From assembly GCF_000590555.1 (NCBI RefSeq), contig NC_022198.1, forward strand, positions 764,338 through 828,337: a stretch of DNA of 64,000 nt, in the 5' to 3' direction. The notes under the pieces are model-generated. The model was not told where the DNA came from and ran no database searches. It saw nothing but the letters and a program-made list of their open reading frames with translations. A program made the translations under genes and the position numbers. The stretch's first letter is position 1. The number at the start of each line of letters is the position of its first letter. Below are positions 30,754-40,896 of this stretch, piece after piece. The DNA is from Corynebacterium argentoratense DSM 44202 (lineage in GTDB: Bacteria; Actinomycetota; Actinomycetes; Mycobacteriales; Mycobacteriaceae).

Positions 30754-32619
30754 CTAATCGACCTGGCGGACCGCGCCCTTATCTGCTGACGTCGCGAGCT
30801 TTGCGTACGCACGCAGCGCCTTGGTCACCGTCCGCTGACGCGACGTCGGGCTGAAGGGAACATCCCTTTGCAATTCCTGTTCGCGCCTGCGTTCGATCTC
30901 GGCTTCGTCGAGATCTACGGACAATTCACGAGTGTGCACATCAATGGTGATCTGGTCGCCGTCGCGAACCAAACCAATCAACCCACCGTGCGCGGCCTCG
31001 GGGGAGACGTGCCCAACAGACAGTCCAGAAGAGCCACCGGAGAAACGGCCGTCGGTGACCAACGCGCACTTCTTGCCCAAGCCAGCACCCTTAAGGAAGG
31101 CTGTGGGGTGCAGCATTTCCTGCATACCGGGGCCACCAGAGGGGCCTTCGTAGCGCACTACCAGAACTTCGCGGGCCTGGATCGTGCCATTCAAAATGAC
31201 AGATACGGCCTCTTCCTGCGATTCAACAACGCGCGCCGGCCCGCTGAAATGCCATAGGGACTCGTCAACGCCTGCGGCCTTGATGATAGCGCCGTCGACT
31301 GCCAAGTTACCTCGAAGGACAGCGAGCCCACCATCTTTGGTGTAAGCATGCTCGACATCGCGGATGCATCCGCTCGCGGCGTCCACATCCAACGAATCCC
31401 AACGGTTGTTGGTCGAGAAAGGCTCCGTGGTGCGTACACCACCGGGAGCGGCGTGGAACAGCTTGATAGCCTCATCGGTCGCCTTGCCGCCGCGGATATC
31501 CCAGTCGTCCAGCCACTGCTGCAAAGAATCGGCATGTACTGCACGAACATCGTCATGTAGAAGGCCGCCCCGATGGAGTTCACCCAAAATAGCGGGAATG
31601 CCCCCTGCACGGTGGACGTCCTCCATGTGGTAGTCGGAGTTTGGTGCGACCTTGGACAAGCACCCAACCCGCCGAGACAACGCGTCGATATCGTCGAGGG
31701 TGAAGTCCAGCTCTGCTTCCTGGGCGGCGGCAAGGATGTGCAACACGGTGTTGGTCGATCCGCCCATAGCCATGTCTAGCGCCATAGCGTTATCAAAAGC
31801 GTGCGCGTTGGCGATGCTGCGGGGGAGCACAGATTCGTCGCCTTGCGCATAGTAGCGTTGGGCCAATTCCACAATGAGTGAACCTGCGCGCTGAAACAAT
31901 GCCTTGCGGGCGGCGTGTGTGGCTAGGGTGGAGCCATTGCCAGGCAAGGACAAACCGAGTGCTTCGGTAAGGCAGTTCATCGAGTTGGCGGTGAACATGC
32001 CCGAGCACGACCCACAGGTTGGGCATGCAGAGCGTTCGACTGCGTCTAATCCTTCCTCACCGACCTCATTATTCGCCGATGCAGAAATAGCGGTGACAAG
32101 GTCGGTGGGGGCGTGGGCCACACCATCAACCACGACAGCCTTTCCGGCTTCCATGGGGCCACCGGAGACGAACACTACCGGGATGTTCAGGCGTAGTGCA
32201 GCGTTCAGCATCCCGGGGGTGATTTTGTCGCAGTTGGAGATGCACACCAGCGCGTCGGCTGTGTGGGCATTAACCATGTATTCCACAGAATCCGCGATGA
32301 TTTCGCGGGATGGTAGGGAGTACAACATGCCACCGTGGCCCATGGCGATGCCATCATCGACCGCAATAGTGTTGAATTCTTTTGCCACACCACCGGCAGC
32401 ATGCACGGCTTCGGCGACGATGCGCCCCATGTCGCGAAGGTGAACGTGGCCGGGTACGAATTCGGTGAAGGAGTTAGCGATGGCGATGATCGGTTTGCCG
32501 AAGTCGCTGTCGGTCATTCCGGTTGCGCGCCAGAGGGATCGGGCACCAGCTGCGTTGCGGCCTACAGTTGTGACCTTTGAACGCAGAGGGATGGCGTTGG
32601 AATTTCGAGGGCTATTCAT
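30754..32619 (-). CDS. ilvD: Dihydroxyacid dehydratase
   Basis: 621 aa. Fe-S dehydratase converting 2,3-dihydroxy-3-methylbutanoate/pentanoate to 2-oxo acids in valine/isoleucine synthesis. Cluster cysteines in [11 protein letters not shown] near residue 129 and [19 protein letters not shown] near 200; C-terminal [21 protein letters not shown] near 525. Starts [16 protein letters not shown] with GAGGAAA upstream. Last gene of a minus-strand run with the PH-domain protein and mscCG. Confidence 0.97.
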   Translation of the reverse strand: MNSPRNSNAIPLRSKVTTVGRNAAGARSLWRATGMTDSDFGKPIIAIANSFTEFVPGHVHLRDMGRIVAEAVHAAGGVAKEFNTIAVDDGIAMGHGGMLYSLPSREIIADSVEYMVNAHTADALVCISNCDKITPGMLNAALRLNIPVVFVSGGPMEAGKAVVVDGVAHAPTDLVTAISASANNEVGEEGLDAVERSACPTCGSCSGMFTANSMNCLTEALGLSLPGNGSTLATHAARKALFQRAGSLIVELAQRYYAQGDESVLPRSIANAHAFDNAMALDMAMGGSTNTVLHILAAAQEAELDFTLDDIDALSRRVGCLSKVAPNSDYHMEDVHRAGGIPAILGELHRGGLLHDDVRAVHADSLQQWLDDWDIRGGKATDEAIKLFHAAPGGVRTTEPFSTNNRWDSLDVDAASGCIRDVEHAYTKDGGLAVLRGNLAVDGAIIKAAGVDESLWHFSGPARVVESQEEAVSVILNGTIQAREVLVVRYEGPSGGPGMQEMLHPTAFLKGAGLGKKCALVTDGRFSGGSSGLSVGHVSPEAAHGGLIGLVRDGDQITIDVHTRELSVDLDEAEIERRREQELQRDVPFSPTSRQRTVTKALRAYAKLATSADKGAVRQVD

Positions 32620-32647
32620 CAGGTGTTTTCCTCAACAAGGCTTTGGG

Positions 32648-32659
32648 GTGGTGCACCAC
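32648..32659. promoter_or_regulatory. 12-bp palindrome upstream of ilvD
   Basis: GTGGTGCACCAC, perfect, 29 bp upstream of the ilvD start in the gap to the PH-protein gene. Could be an operator or a small stem; role unproven. Confidence 0.3.
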
Positions 32660-32690
32660 GCAGGGGCTGCGCGTGATGTTGTGTCGTGTG

Positions 32691-33212
32691 TTAGTTCTCG
32701 GACTGTTCGGTGGCTGCTTTGTCCGCATCCACTAGAACTTGGCGGCCGTCGCGGTGGATGATGGTGACTTTGTCGTGGGAAGCTTGTTCGGCTTGCGCAA
32801 TGACGTCGGGGATGCGTCCTCGGGATGCCTCCGCCAGCTTGGACACGTCGTTGAAGCTGACGCCGGGCAGAGAGTGCTGTGAGCCGTCAGTGGTGGTCAC
32901 TTTCGCAAAGCTTCGCCCGAATCCGATGCCGTCAATGTTCTCCCAAGTTAGATCCACTGGTTTTTTGAACACGTAGCGGGCGTGGATGCCTTCTTCGTCG
33001 ACTCGGGTGGACGAGCGCAGTACCCACACGATCAGGCCAATGGGGATGATGTAAAACCAGCCAAGGAGGAGCGGCTTGTGGCCGACTGTCAAGGTGAGCA
33101 TCATGGCCATGACGATTGCGCTGATCAGGTTCATCCGATCAACGCGGAACAGGTTCTGGTCGCTGTGTGCGGAGACCTGGGTGGTCACGGTGGGCTGGTC
33201 GCTGGTGCTCAT
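32691..33212 (-). CDS. PH-domain membrane protein
   Basis: 173 aa. Two adjacent hydrophobic helices (about residues 28-64) followed by a small soluble beta-rich PH-like domain: RVDEEGIHARYVFKKPVDLTWENIDGI...SFAKVTTTDGSQHSLPGVSF. Same position (between mscCG and ilvD) as a hypothetical in C. glutamicum. 23 bp after the mscCG stop, so co-transcribed with it. Function unknown; bacterial PH domains often mediate membrane or protein contacts. Confidence 0.8.
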   Translation of the reverse strand: MSTSDQPTVTTQVSAHSDQNLFRVDRMNLISAIVMAMMLTLTVGHKPLLLGWFYIIPIGLIVWVLRSSTRVDEEGIHARYVFKKPVDLTWENIDGIGFGRSFAKVTTTDGSQHSLPGVSFNDVSKLAEASRGRIPDVIAQAEQASHDKVTIIHRDGRQVLVDADKAATEQSEN

Positions 33213-33235
33213 GAGCTAAAGATTCTACCGTCCGT

Positions 33236-34948
33236 TTAGTTTTGCTGGTTGGATGGGGTGGGTTGGTCGGGGTTGACTGTGGGCGCTGGTGCTTGGGGTT
33301 GTTCAGCGCCGTCTGCTGGGGGCTGCGCGGGTGAGGCTGGTTCATTGCCTCCGGTGGTGTCATTCTGGCTATCTGCGTCGGAGTTGCTGTCGGGACCGGT
33401 GGGGGTGCCGGTGCTGTTGGTGTTTTTGTCGTTTGCCTCCTCTTTGTCTTTGTCTTCAGTGTTAGTTGTGGACGTGGTGGTTGTTGTTTTTTCTTCGGTT
33501 GATGACGTCGCGGGGGTCGTTGTGGACGTCTCTTGCGTAGGCTCAGTGGGGGTGGTAGGGGAGTCGGTGGGGTCTGCTGGGGCGGTGGTTTTGACGGAGG
33601 GGGCGAGGATGCCTCTGCGGAAGCGTTCGTCGTGCTGGGATCCGTCGAGGGATAAGCCCTTGAGAGTGAGGAAGATGATCAGTAGAACGAGCAATACCGT
33701 GGTGGAGGGGCGGCAGCGGCCATTGATCGACAGTACGCGGGCGATGTTGCTCTTGAATGGTGGTTGCCCGCTTGTGTGGGGGGTAGAGTGCGTCGAATCG
33801 GTTTCCGCAGTGGTTGGGATGTTTTTGGCCGCAGCGTAGTCGTTGGTGGGGGCGCTGAGGTCCGCTCGACCGCGTTCTTTCGGTGAGGCCGCATCAGATT
33901 CGACTGCGGTGGTGTGGTGGCTAGTGGTGCGCGTGACGCGCTGGGCGGGGTCTTTGGACACGTAATCCGCCAGGCGTCGTGTGCTGAGCGCAGGGTTGGA
34001 TGCGACGTCATCATCAATTTTTAGACCTGGTAGTTGCTCGGGCGATAGCTCCGACGCGGGAGTGATGGTGGCGAGTTGATCGAGGACCACGCCACTGGTT
34101 GTGGTTGCCGACCCGTACTCTTCCCAGAATTCCTCCAGGATGTAGGTGCGGATAGTGCGTTCAACAATCCATTGCTTTGCGGGATTAACTTGGACGACGA
34201 AGCGCATGTTGACCATCCAGGGCATGCCCACGACCGTTGGTTTTTCGATACCCACAGCCGGGTGAACGTCGAGTTCGCCGCGGATATCCCGCCGAATTTC
34301 GGGATCGTTGAGGGCCCGGAGTGTGGCAGCAGTTGAGCGGTCAATCGCATCCTGAATAGTGGCTGAACCCAACAAAGGAACGGGAACGACGGCAACAGCC
34401 CTAGCCCAGTAATTGGATTGATTGATGCAGATTCTGGCGGCGGAGTTGGGCACGATCACGGTTTCGCCGTTAAGGGTTCGCACCGTAGTTGCGCGCATTG
34501 TGATGCCAATGACATCACCTTCGACGTCCACACCGGAGCCCTTAAACAACACCCAGTCGCCCACACCAAACTGTTTTTCCTGAAGAATAAAAAACCCGGC
34601 GAGGAAGTCCGCGATGATCGATTGGGCACCCAAACCAACAGCCGCTGAAATGACGGTGGCTGGTATAGCGACGCCGGCCAACGACACCCCGAGATATTTC
34701 AGTAACAGCACTGCCGCCAGGAAATATAGGATGATTTCGCCGATGTAGACGAAGGTCTCGAGCAGTGCGCGGCGGGTCTTGAATTCCTCTTCCTGCTGAT
34801 CCATGCGGCTGGACAACCCCCGCACAACCATGCGACCGATCCGGGGGATCAACATCACCACGATGATGAATATCAGCGGAATGAGCGCTGTCGTGAGGAA
34901 CCATGTCCAGATCGAGTACAGGATGTAGTTGACGGGCATGGCCGCCAT
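33236..34948 (-). CDS. mscCG: Mechanosensitive channel MscCG (YggB), glutamate/osmolyte efflux
   Basis: 570 aa. MscS core: [21 protein letters not shown] and [23 protein letters not shown] (pore helix and start of the beta domain, residues ~67-115), [21 protein letters not shown], and [16 protein letters not shown] linker follows, then a fourth TM ([17 protein letters not shown]) near residue 425 and an extracytoplasmic Thr/Pro/Ser/Asp-rich tail. This extra TM plus tail is the hallmark of corynebacterial MscCG, which releases glutamate and betaine. ATGs at 34948 and 34939 are both possible starts. Divergent from ilvB. Confidence 0.93.
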   Translation of the reverse strand: MAAMPVNYILYSIWTWFLTTALIPLIFIIVVMLIPRIGRMVVRGLSSRMDQQEEEFKTRRALLETFVYIGEIILYFLAAVLLLKYLGVSLAGVAIPATVISAAVGLGAQSIIADFLAGFFILQEKQFGVGDWVLFKGSGVDVEGDVIGITMRATTVRTLNGETVIVPNSAARICINQSNYWARAVAVVPVPLLGSATIQDAIDRSTAATLRALNDPEIRRDIRGELDVHPAVGIEKPTVVGMPWMVNMRFVVQVNPAKQWIVERTIRTYILEEFWEEYGSATTTSGVVLDQLATITPASELSPEQLPGLKIDDDVASNPALSTRRLADYVSKDPAQRVTRTTSHHTTAVESDAASPKERGRADLSAPTNDYAAAKNIPTTAETDSTHSTPHTSGQPPFKSNIARVLSINGRCRPSTTVLLVLLIIFLTLKGLSLDGSQHDERFRRGILAPSVKTTAPADPTDSPTTPTEPTQETSTTTPATSSTEEKTTTTTSTTNTEDKDKEEANDKNTNSTGTPTGPDSNSDADSQNDTTGGNEPASPAQPPADGAEQPQAPAPTVNPDQPTPSNQQN

Positions 34949-35009
34949 ACTACCCCCGCTTGTCTACCCCTATGCCGGGGTGCATGTGATCTAGACCGTC
35001 CGATAGCGC

Positions 35010-35015
35010 TATAGT
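35010..35015 (+). promoter_or_regulatory. -10 element of the ilvBN leader transcript
   Basis: TATAGT 9 bp before the leader peptide ATG; transcription would begin almost at that ATG. No clear -35 is seen. Confidence 0.5.
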
Positions 35016-35023
35016 TCTAAGCC

Positions 35024-35074
35024 ATGACGATCGTACGAATTATTAACGTAGTAAAGCCTCGGTGTTTGGCTTAG
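35024..35074 (+). CDS. ilvB leader peptide
   Basis: 16 aa, MTIVRIINVVKPRCLA. Seven of the first ten residues after Met-Thr are Ile/Val-rich (I3 V4 I6 I7 V9 V10, later L15), the pattern of a branched-chain attenuator leader and very similar in design to the C. glutamicum ilvB leader. The stop codon lies at the edge of the antiterminator 5' arm (35061-35072), so ribosome position can decide which hairpin forms. Confidence 0.85.
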   Translation: MTIVRIINVVKPRCLA

Positions 35075-35156
35075 GCTGCAACGTTATATTCGTTCGTTCA
35101 AGTCAAACACCCTCGTTAGGTGCCCAGTGGAGGTGCCACGCGAGGGTTTTCGTTTT
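35061..35156 (+). promoter_or_regulatory. ilvBN transcription attenuator (antiterminator/terminator)
   Basis: GGTGTTTGGCTT (35061-35072) can pair with AAGTCAAACACC (35100-35111), 12 bp with one G-U: antiterminator. The competing terminator pairs ACCCTCG (35109-35115) with CGAGGGT (35141-35147), followed by TTTTCGTTTT. The two stems share 35109-35111. A ribosome stalled on Ile/Val codons leaves 35061-35072 free (read-through); one reaching the stop masks it (termination). Confidence 0.85.
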
Positions 35157-35211
35157 CATAGGGACGCCGCATATCCCCTCGAAGAAATGGAAGAAATGAA
35201 GGAGCCAAAAG

Positions 35212-37152
35212 ATGCCTGAATCTACGCCGCAGAAGATGACGGGCGCGCAGGCCATTGTGCGCTCGTTGGAAGAGCTCGGTGCCGACGTTGTGTTCGGCTT
35301 GCCCGGAGGCGCAGTCCTTCCCCTGTACGACCCGATTTACTCTTCGGAGAAGCTGCGCCACGTGCTTGTGAGGCATGAGCAGGGCGCAGGGCACGCTGCG
35401 ACCGGCTACGCTCAAGCGACCGGCAAGGTGGGTGTGTGCATCGCAACGTCGGGGCCCGGCGCCACGAACTTGGTGACACCCCTGGCTGATGCCAATCTGG
35501 ATTCAGTTCCGATTGTTGCCATCACAGGCCAGGTCGGGCACACCCTGCTGGGTACTGACGCCTTCCAGGAGGCAGACATTCGCGGCATCACGATGCCTGT
35601 CACCAAGCACAACTTCATGATTACTGACGCCAATCAGATACCTGCGGCGATTGCTGAAGCGTTCCACTTGGCATCGACTGGCCGCCCTGGCCCGGTGTTG
35701 GTGGATATCCCGAAAGATATTCAGAACTCTGAGATGGAGTTCGTGTGGCCGCCTGAGTTAAACCTTCCCGGTTACAAGCCGACAACTACACCGCATCCGC
35801 GCCAGATTGAAGAAGCGGTCCGGATGATCTCCGAGGCTAAGCAGCCGGTGTTTTATATCGGTGGCGGTGTTATCAAGGCAGATGCTCACAAGGAGCTCCT
35901 GGAGTTTGTCGAATACACCGGCATTCCCGTTGTGACTACTTTGATGGGCTTGGGTTCCTTCCCCGACAGCCATCCGCTGCACCTCGGTATGCCCGGCATG
36001 CACGGCTCCGTGTCGGCTGTGGGTGCCATGCAGCGTTCCGACCTTTTGATCACCATTGGTGCACGTTTTGACGACCGCGTGACCGGCGACGTTGATTCTT
36101 TCGCTCCGGATGCTCAGGTCATTCATGCCGATATTGATCCGGCTGAGATTTCTAAGATCCGTGAAGCCCAGGTTCCGATCGTCGGTGATGCTCGTGAAGT
36201 ATTGGCAGCGTTGCTCGACGCTTATAAGCGTCTGGATGTGCCTCGCCCGCAGATTACGGAGTGGACTGCCTACACCGCTGGTCTGAAGAGCAATTTCCCA
36301 CGCGGCTGGGATGAGCCTTCCGATGGCAAGATCAGCCCGCAGTATGTCATCAACACCCTGTCGAAGATTGCTGGGCCCGACGCGGTGTATGCAGCTGGCG
36401 TCGGCCAGCACCAGATGTGGTCTGCGCAGTTCGTTGACTTTGAAAACCCTCGCACGTGGTTGAATTCTGGTGGCGCAGGCACCATGGGATACTCGATTCC
36501 TGCAGCGATGGGGGCTAAGGCTGGTTGCCCGGATAAGGAAGTGTGGGCGATCGATGGTGACGGTTGCTTCCAGATGACCAACCAGGAGCTCACCACCTGT
36601 GCTGTGGAGGGTTTCCCGATCAAGGTTGCTTTGATCAACAACGGTAACTTGGGCATGGTGCGCCAGTGGCAGACCTTGTTCTATGAGGGTCGTTATTCGA
36701 ACACGAAGCTACGCCCGCAGGACGAGTACATTCCGGACTTTGTTGGGTTGTCGGAGGCCATGGGATGTGAGGCTATTCGTGTGACCAAGACGGAAGATGT
36801 CATTCCTGCTATTGAGAAGGCTCGGTCTATCAATGATCGTCCGGTGGTGATTGATTTCATCGTGGGGGAGGACGCGCAGGTTTGGCCGATGGTTGCCCAG
36901 GGTAAATCCAACTCGGATATTGAATATGCGCTGGGGTTGCGCCCGCTGTTTGATGAGGATTCTGCTGGGGAGCCGCCGGCGGTTATTGATCGCGTGGTGG
37001 ACGACAACGCTTTTGATGCTGCCAAGCGTGGTGGTCATGGTTTCGGTCATAGGTCCGATCCGGGTGGCGCAGCTCCTGGCCCTGCGGACTCTCGGGCGGC
37101 AGGCCATCATACTGCTGCCTACAATGCGGCTCACGCTGAGAAGGGAAAATAA
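35212..37152 (+). CDS. ilvB: Acetolactate synthase large (catalytic) subunit
   Basis: 646 aa ThDP enzyme: pyruvate (or pyruvate + 2-oxobutyrate) to acetolactate/acetohydroxybutyrate. [14 protein letters not shown] with the ThDP-activating Glu in [16 protein letters not shown] (residues ~48-62), FAD-binding region [16 protein letters not shown], ThDP/Mg motif [15 protein letters not shown] near 444. After residue ~590 there is a low-complexity tail rich in Gly, Ala and His ([18 protein letters not shown]...). ATG with GAAGGAG upstream. ilvN follows 2 bp later. Confidence 0.97.
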   Translation: MPESTPQKMTGAQAIVRSLEELGADVVFGLPGGAVLPLYDPIYSSEKLRHVLVRHEQGAGHAATGYAQATGKVGVCIATSGPGATNLVTPLADANLDSVPIVAITGQVGHTLLGTDAFQEADIRGITMPVTKHNFMITDANQIPAAIAEAFHLASTGRPGPVLVDIPKDIQNSEMEFVWPPELNLPGYKPTTTPHPRQIEEAVRMISEAKQPVFYIGGGVIKADAHKELLEFVEYTGIPVVTTLMGLGSFPDSHPLHLGMPGMHGSVSAVGAMQRSDLLITIGARFDDRVTGDVDSFAPDAQVIHADIDPAEISKIREAQVPIVGDAREVLAALLDAYKRLDVPRPQITEWTAYTAGLKSNFPRGWDEPSDGKISPQYVINTLSKIAGPDAVYAAGVGQHQMWSAQFVDFENPRTWLNSGGAGTMGYSIPAAMGAKAGCPDKEVWAIDGDGCFQMTNQELTTCAVEGFPIKVALINNGNLGMVRQWQTLFYEGRYSNTKLRPQDEYIPDFVGLSEAMGCEAIRVTKTEDVIPAIEKARSINDRPVVIDFIVGEDAQVWPMVAQGKSNSDIEYALGLRPLFDEDSAGEPPAVIDRVVDDNAFDAAKRGGHGFGHRSDPGGAAPGPADSRAAGHHTAAYNAAHAEKGK

Positions 37153-37154
37153 TC

Positions 37155-37688
37155 ATGGGTGCATACGCTTCCAACAATAGCGAGGCGACTAACCGCTACA
37201 CCTTGTCGGTGTTGGTTCAGGACGTTGACGGTATTACCTCCCGCGTGGCCGGTATGTTTACCCGCCGTGGTTTCAACATGTATTCGATTGTGTCGGCGGC
37301 TACCGAAACCGAGGGCATCAGTCGTATTACGGTGGTTGTTGATGCGGATGAGGTTGTTATCGAGCAGATCACTAAGCAGCTCAACAAGTTGATCCCGGTG
37401 CTTAAGGTGGTGCGCTTGGATGGTGATTCCTCTGTTGCTCGCGCTTTGATGCTGGTCAAGGTTGCTGCTAACAACGCGAACCGTCCTCAGGTTGTCGACG
37501 CCGCGAATATTTTCCGCGCTCGCGTTGTGGATGTGGCTCCGGATTCGGTTGTTTTGGAGACCACGGGTAACCCGGGCAAGCTTGAGGCATTGCTGGAGGT
37601 TCTGCAGCCTTTCGGGATCATCGAGATGATTCGTTCTGGTGAGATTGCTTTGAACCGTGGGCCGAAGCCGTTGTCGATGCGCCGTTAG
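37155..37688 (+). CDS. ilvN: Acetolactate synthase small (regulatory) subunit
   Basis: 177 aa. N-terminal ACT domain YTLSVLVQDVDGITSRVAGMFTRRGFNMYSI (residues ~16-46), then a second ACT-like domain with IFRARVVDVAPDSVVLETTGNPGKLEALL. Binds Val/Leu/Ile and mediates feedback inhibition of IlvB. Two bp after the ilvB stop: tight operon. Confidence 0.97.
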   Translation: MGAYASNNSEATNRYTLSVLVQDVDGITSRVAGMFTRRGFNMYSIVSAATETEGISRITVVVDADEVVIEQITKQLNKLIPVLKVVRLDGDSSVARALMLVKVAANNANRPQVVDAANIFRARVVDVAPDSVVLETTGNPGKLEALLEVLQPFGIIEMIRSGEIALNRGPKPLSMRR

Positions 37689-37706
37689 GCCCTAAAGCAA
37701 CCGATG

Positions 37707-37740
37707 TTCCACATTGTGGGAAGTGCATTCTACAATGTGG
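37707..37740 (+). promoter_or_regulatory. Putative LtbR-type operator pair in the ilvC promoter
   Basis: Site 1 TTCCACATTGTGGGAA (37707-37722, core CCACA-T-TGTGG); site 2 CTACAATGTGG (37730-37740). Site 2 overlaps the -35 TGGACA (37738-37743), with the -10 TATAGT at 37762-37767 (18-bp spacer). The same element is found before leuB and leuC. A repressor bound here would block ilvC transcription independent of ilvBN. Confidence 0.55.
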
Positions 37741-37766
37741 ACATGTCGGGTGCTGTTTTGCTATAG

Positions 37767-38831
<1,065 letters not shown>

Positions 38832-38870
38832 TGGTGGCGTAACCGGGGGGTAGCCCTAGCGCATAGTTAC

Positions 38871-38916
38871 AAGAAGGCGGGTGCCGTAGAACCTTTTCTA
38901 CGGCACCCGCCTTCTT
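38871..38916. terminator. Strong bidirectional terminator after ilvC
   Basis: AGAAGGCGGGTGCCGTAGAA-CCTT-TTCTACGGCACCCGCCTTCT, 20-bp perfect stem followed by TTCG on plus; it also ends the convergent CsoR-family gene. Confidence 0.93.
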
Positions 38917-38921
38917 TCGTG

Positions 38922-39185
38922 TTAGCTCAAGGACAAGAAGAGTTTTTCTAGCTTTTCTTCATCGATGGAGCTGGCTCCCTCGCCTTCCGCGAAACACTTC
39001 TTCATGCCAGTGACGATGATGGAATACCCGGCTTTGTCGAGCGCTTTTGATACGGCTGCGAGCTGCATGATTGCCTGGTCGCATTCGTTGCCTTCCTCCA
39101 GCATGCGGATAACGCCCGCGAGCTGACCGTGAGCGCGTTTCAGCCGGGTCACGGACTTTTTTACTTCATCGGGTTGTAAGTGCAT
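38922..39185 (-). CDS. CsoR/RcnR-family repressor, CstR-like (persulfide-sensing type)
   Basis: 87 aa, DUF156 fold: VTRLKRAHGQLAGVIRMLEEGNECDQAIMQL. Cys35 and Cys64 are present, but the position of the copper-binding His of CsoR (four before the second Cys) is Gly60 (TGMKKC). Two cysteines without the His is the CstR pattern, which senses persulfides/sulfane sulfur. A truncated CoA-disulfide-reductase/rhodanese gene sits 9 bp upstream, and a perfect G-tract palindrome (39695-39712) of CsoR/CstR operator type lies before the operon. Copper or other metal sensing cannot be fully excluded. Confidence 0.82.
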   Translation of the reverse strand: MHLQPDEVKKSVTRLKRAHGQLAGVIRMLEEGNECDQAIMQLAAVSKALDKAGYSIIVTGMKKCFAEGEGASSIDEEKLEKLFLSLS

Positions 39186-39194
39186 AGTCCGCCT

Positions 39195-39402
39195 TTAGCT
39201 GCTCTCGTAGTTCGCCTGCGAGTAGGTCAGGTAACCGCCGGCTAGGTTGGATGCGGTGACGCTAGTGTCGCCCACGGCTGTTACTTCGGCGTAGGCGTGC
39301 TGCGGTGGACATGCCGCCGGCGACGCTGCCCACGATGATGGTCGTGGCGTTTGCCTTGGGGGTTGTTGTTTCTCGCGCTGTTGTTTGGGTGTGGGTGTTC
39401 AT
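39195..39402 (-). pseudogene. Deleted CoA-disulfide-reductase/rhodanese gene remnant
   Basis: The 5' part reads MNTHTQTTARET... then TTIIVGSVAGGMSTAARLRR, the FAD-binding N-terminus of CoA-disulfide reductase/NADH oxidase-like flavoproteins. It stops after ~45 codons (TAG). A second frame then gives VTASNLAGGYLTYSQANYESS and TAA, resembling the C-terminus of the rhodanese domain that follows such flavoproteins. About 1.5 kb of the middle appears to be lost by internal deletion. Located between the Cys-rich protein gene and the CstR-like gene. Confidence 0.7.
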
Positions 39403-39447
39403 CGCGTACTCAACCTTGTCTCATGCATGTGGCGAAGGATCTTGCGA

Positions 39448-39612
39448 CTAGTTCTTGCCGAAGATCTTGGACAAAAATCCACCGGCGTTGTTTTCGCGCG
39501 GGCAGGTGCACCATTGGCCGGCGGGAACTTGGGCCTTTACCTGGTCAATGTGCTGGCCGCAGCCGGCCCAAGTGGTTTTTCCGCATTTGGAGCAGGGGAT
39601 AGGACGACACAT
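39448..39612 (-). CDS. Small Cys-rich zinc-ribbon-like protein
   Basis: 54 aa from the ATG with AAGGAG 6 bp upstream: MCRPIPCSKCGKTTWAGCGQH, then IDQVKAQVPAGQWCTCP, ending FLSKIFGKN. Cysteines at positions 2, 7, 10, 18, 39 and 41 suit a zinc ribbon. A widespread small protein of unknown function. First gene after the CsoR/CstR-type palindrome, so probably in the same transcript as the repressor. Confidence 0.75.
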   Translation of the reverse strand: MCRPIPCSKCGKTTWAGCGQHIDQVKAQVPAGQWCTCPRENNAGGFLSKIFGKN

Positions 39613-39694
39613 GGGAAACTCCTTCGTGTTGTGCCGGGCCGGTGGTGGCCCGGGCTGTGGATTTTCGTGATGCGTGAACATCAACGAGCTTGAT

Positions 39695-39712
39695 TATACC
39701 CCCGGGGGTATA
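39695..39712. promoter_or_regulatory. CsoR/CstR-type operator palindrome
   Basis: TATACCCCCGGGGGTATA, an 18-bp perfect palindrome with the TACC(C)...(G)GGTA design of CsoR-family sites, 82 bp before the Cys-rich protein gene and 57 bp before the CDF gene. Fits autorepression by the CstR-like protein; it may also affect the CDF promoter. Confidence 0.7.
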
Positions 39713-39724
39713 GATAGTGGGTTT

Positions 39725-39744
39725 TCATTAAGATGTCAATAAGG
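39725..39744 (+). promoter_or_regulatory. 20-bp element shared with the His-rich peptide gene
   Basis: TCATTAAG-ATGT-CAATAAGG, 25 bp before the CDF exporter ATG; 17/20 identical to 16168-16187. Likely operator of a common metal-responsive regulator. Confidence 0.5.
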
Positions 39745-39769
39745 ATTAAGGCTGTGGTAAGGTGGCTGC

Positions 39770-40846
39770 ATGCATCGCGACAACAGCCAGCGCAGAGAGC
39801 ATGCGCACGGCCATGATCACGCCCACGAGCATCACCACGGGCACCACCACGTCCACGACCATGATCACGGCCATGATCACGTTCATGGGCATACGCATGC
39901 GCCGGATAGCGTCAAGGCGCTCGTCGGCGTCATCATTCTGACGACCACCATCTTCGCAGCCGAAGTTATCGGCGGTTTCCTGTCGGGCTCACTATCGCTG
40001 CTGGCAGACGCCGCCCACATGCTGTCGGATTCTGCTGGGCTAATCATGGCCCTGGTTGCCGCGATCATCGGCCGCCGGGAGGCCAACAACAAAGCCACCT
40101 TCGGTTACAAGCGCGTCGAGGTGTTGACCGCAGCCATTAATGCTGCAGCGGTCGGCGCGATTGGCCTATGGATCATCGTGGAAGCGGTAATGAAGCTCTT
40201 CCGGCGGGTCGAGGGCCAACCCATCGATACCGGTTTGATGCTCATCGTCGCCTTGATCGGCCTGGTCGCCAATGGCGCCTCCGCATTGATCCTGGCCAGG
40301 GGTTCGCACGACAGCCTTAATATGCGCGGAGCCTACTTGCATGTCTTGTCGGACTTGGCGGGCTCGGTCGCGGTGATCATCGCGGGCTTAATCATCCGCT
40401 ACACCGGGTTTCATTACGCCGACGCTATCGCCTCGATCATCATCGCGATCATTATTTTGCCGCGCACCAAAAAGCTTCTTGATGACGCCGTGAGGGTCCT
40501 TCTCGAACACGCGCCTGCGGGGATCGACGTGGATGAAGTGCAGTGCACTGTTCTCGCCATCGACGGCGTGATTAGCGTGCACGATCTCCATGTATGGTCC
40601 CTGGACGGGGCAAAGGCGTTGGTTAGTTGCCACCTTGTCGTCAATGCGGATGCCGATGGCAGCCCAGAGTGCGTGTTAAAAAATCACGTCAATCAGTGCG
40701 CGGTGCTTGACGAAGCGGAGCGACGTCTAGGGGAACTAGGTATTTCACACACCACCATCCAGATCGAGGGGGCCCAGCACTTGGGGCATGAACACGACGC
40801 TAATGACTGCGGAGCGACCGCAGCCAGCGCGCCCAGTAAGCACTAG
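39770..40846 (+). CDS. Cation diffusion facilitator, zinc exporter type (CzcD/ZitB-like)
   Basis: 358 aa. A His-rich N-terminal segment (about residues 10-45, repeated HD/HG/HH) precedes six TMs. The transport sites are HxxxD in DAAHMLSDSAG (TM2) and HVLSDLAGS (TM5), the HD/HD set of Zn-transporting CDFs. C-terminal cytosolic domain with GVISVHDLHVWSLDG and a terminal HLGHEHDAND. Exports Zn2+ (perhaps Cd2+/Co2+) by proton antiport. Upstream element shared with the His-rich peptide. Confidence 0.93.
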   Translation: MHRDNSQRREHAHGHDHAHEHHHGHHHVHDHDHGHDHVHGHTHAPDSVKALVGVIILTTTIFAAEVIGGFLSGSLSLLADAAHMLSDSAGLIMALVAAIIGRREANNKATFGYKRVEVLTAAINAAAVGAIGLWIIVEAVMKLFRRVEGQPIDTGLMLIVALIGLVANGASALILARGSHDSLNMRGAYLHVLSDLAGSVAVIIAGLIIRYTGFHYADAIASIIIAIIILPRTKKLLDDAVRVLLEHAPAGIDVDEVQCTVLAIDGVISVHDLHVWSLDGAKALVSCHLVVNADADGSPECVLKNHVNQCAVLDEAERRLGELGISHTTIQIEGAQHLGHEHDANDCGATAASAPSKH

Positions 40847-40896
40847 TGCTACGCCGTCGGTGCAGGTGAATGGCCCACCGGAGTAGCGTTAAAGCC

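Noticed and set aside
39785-39905. CRISPR-like short repeats (CACGGCCATGATCACG-type units)
   Set aside because: They encode the His/Asp-rich N-terminus of the CDF exporter; no spacers or leader.
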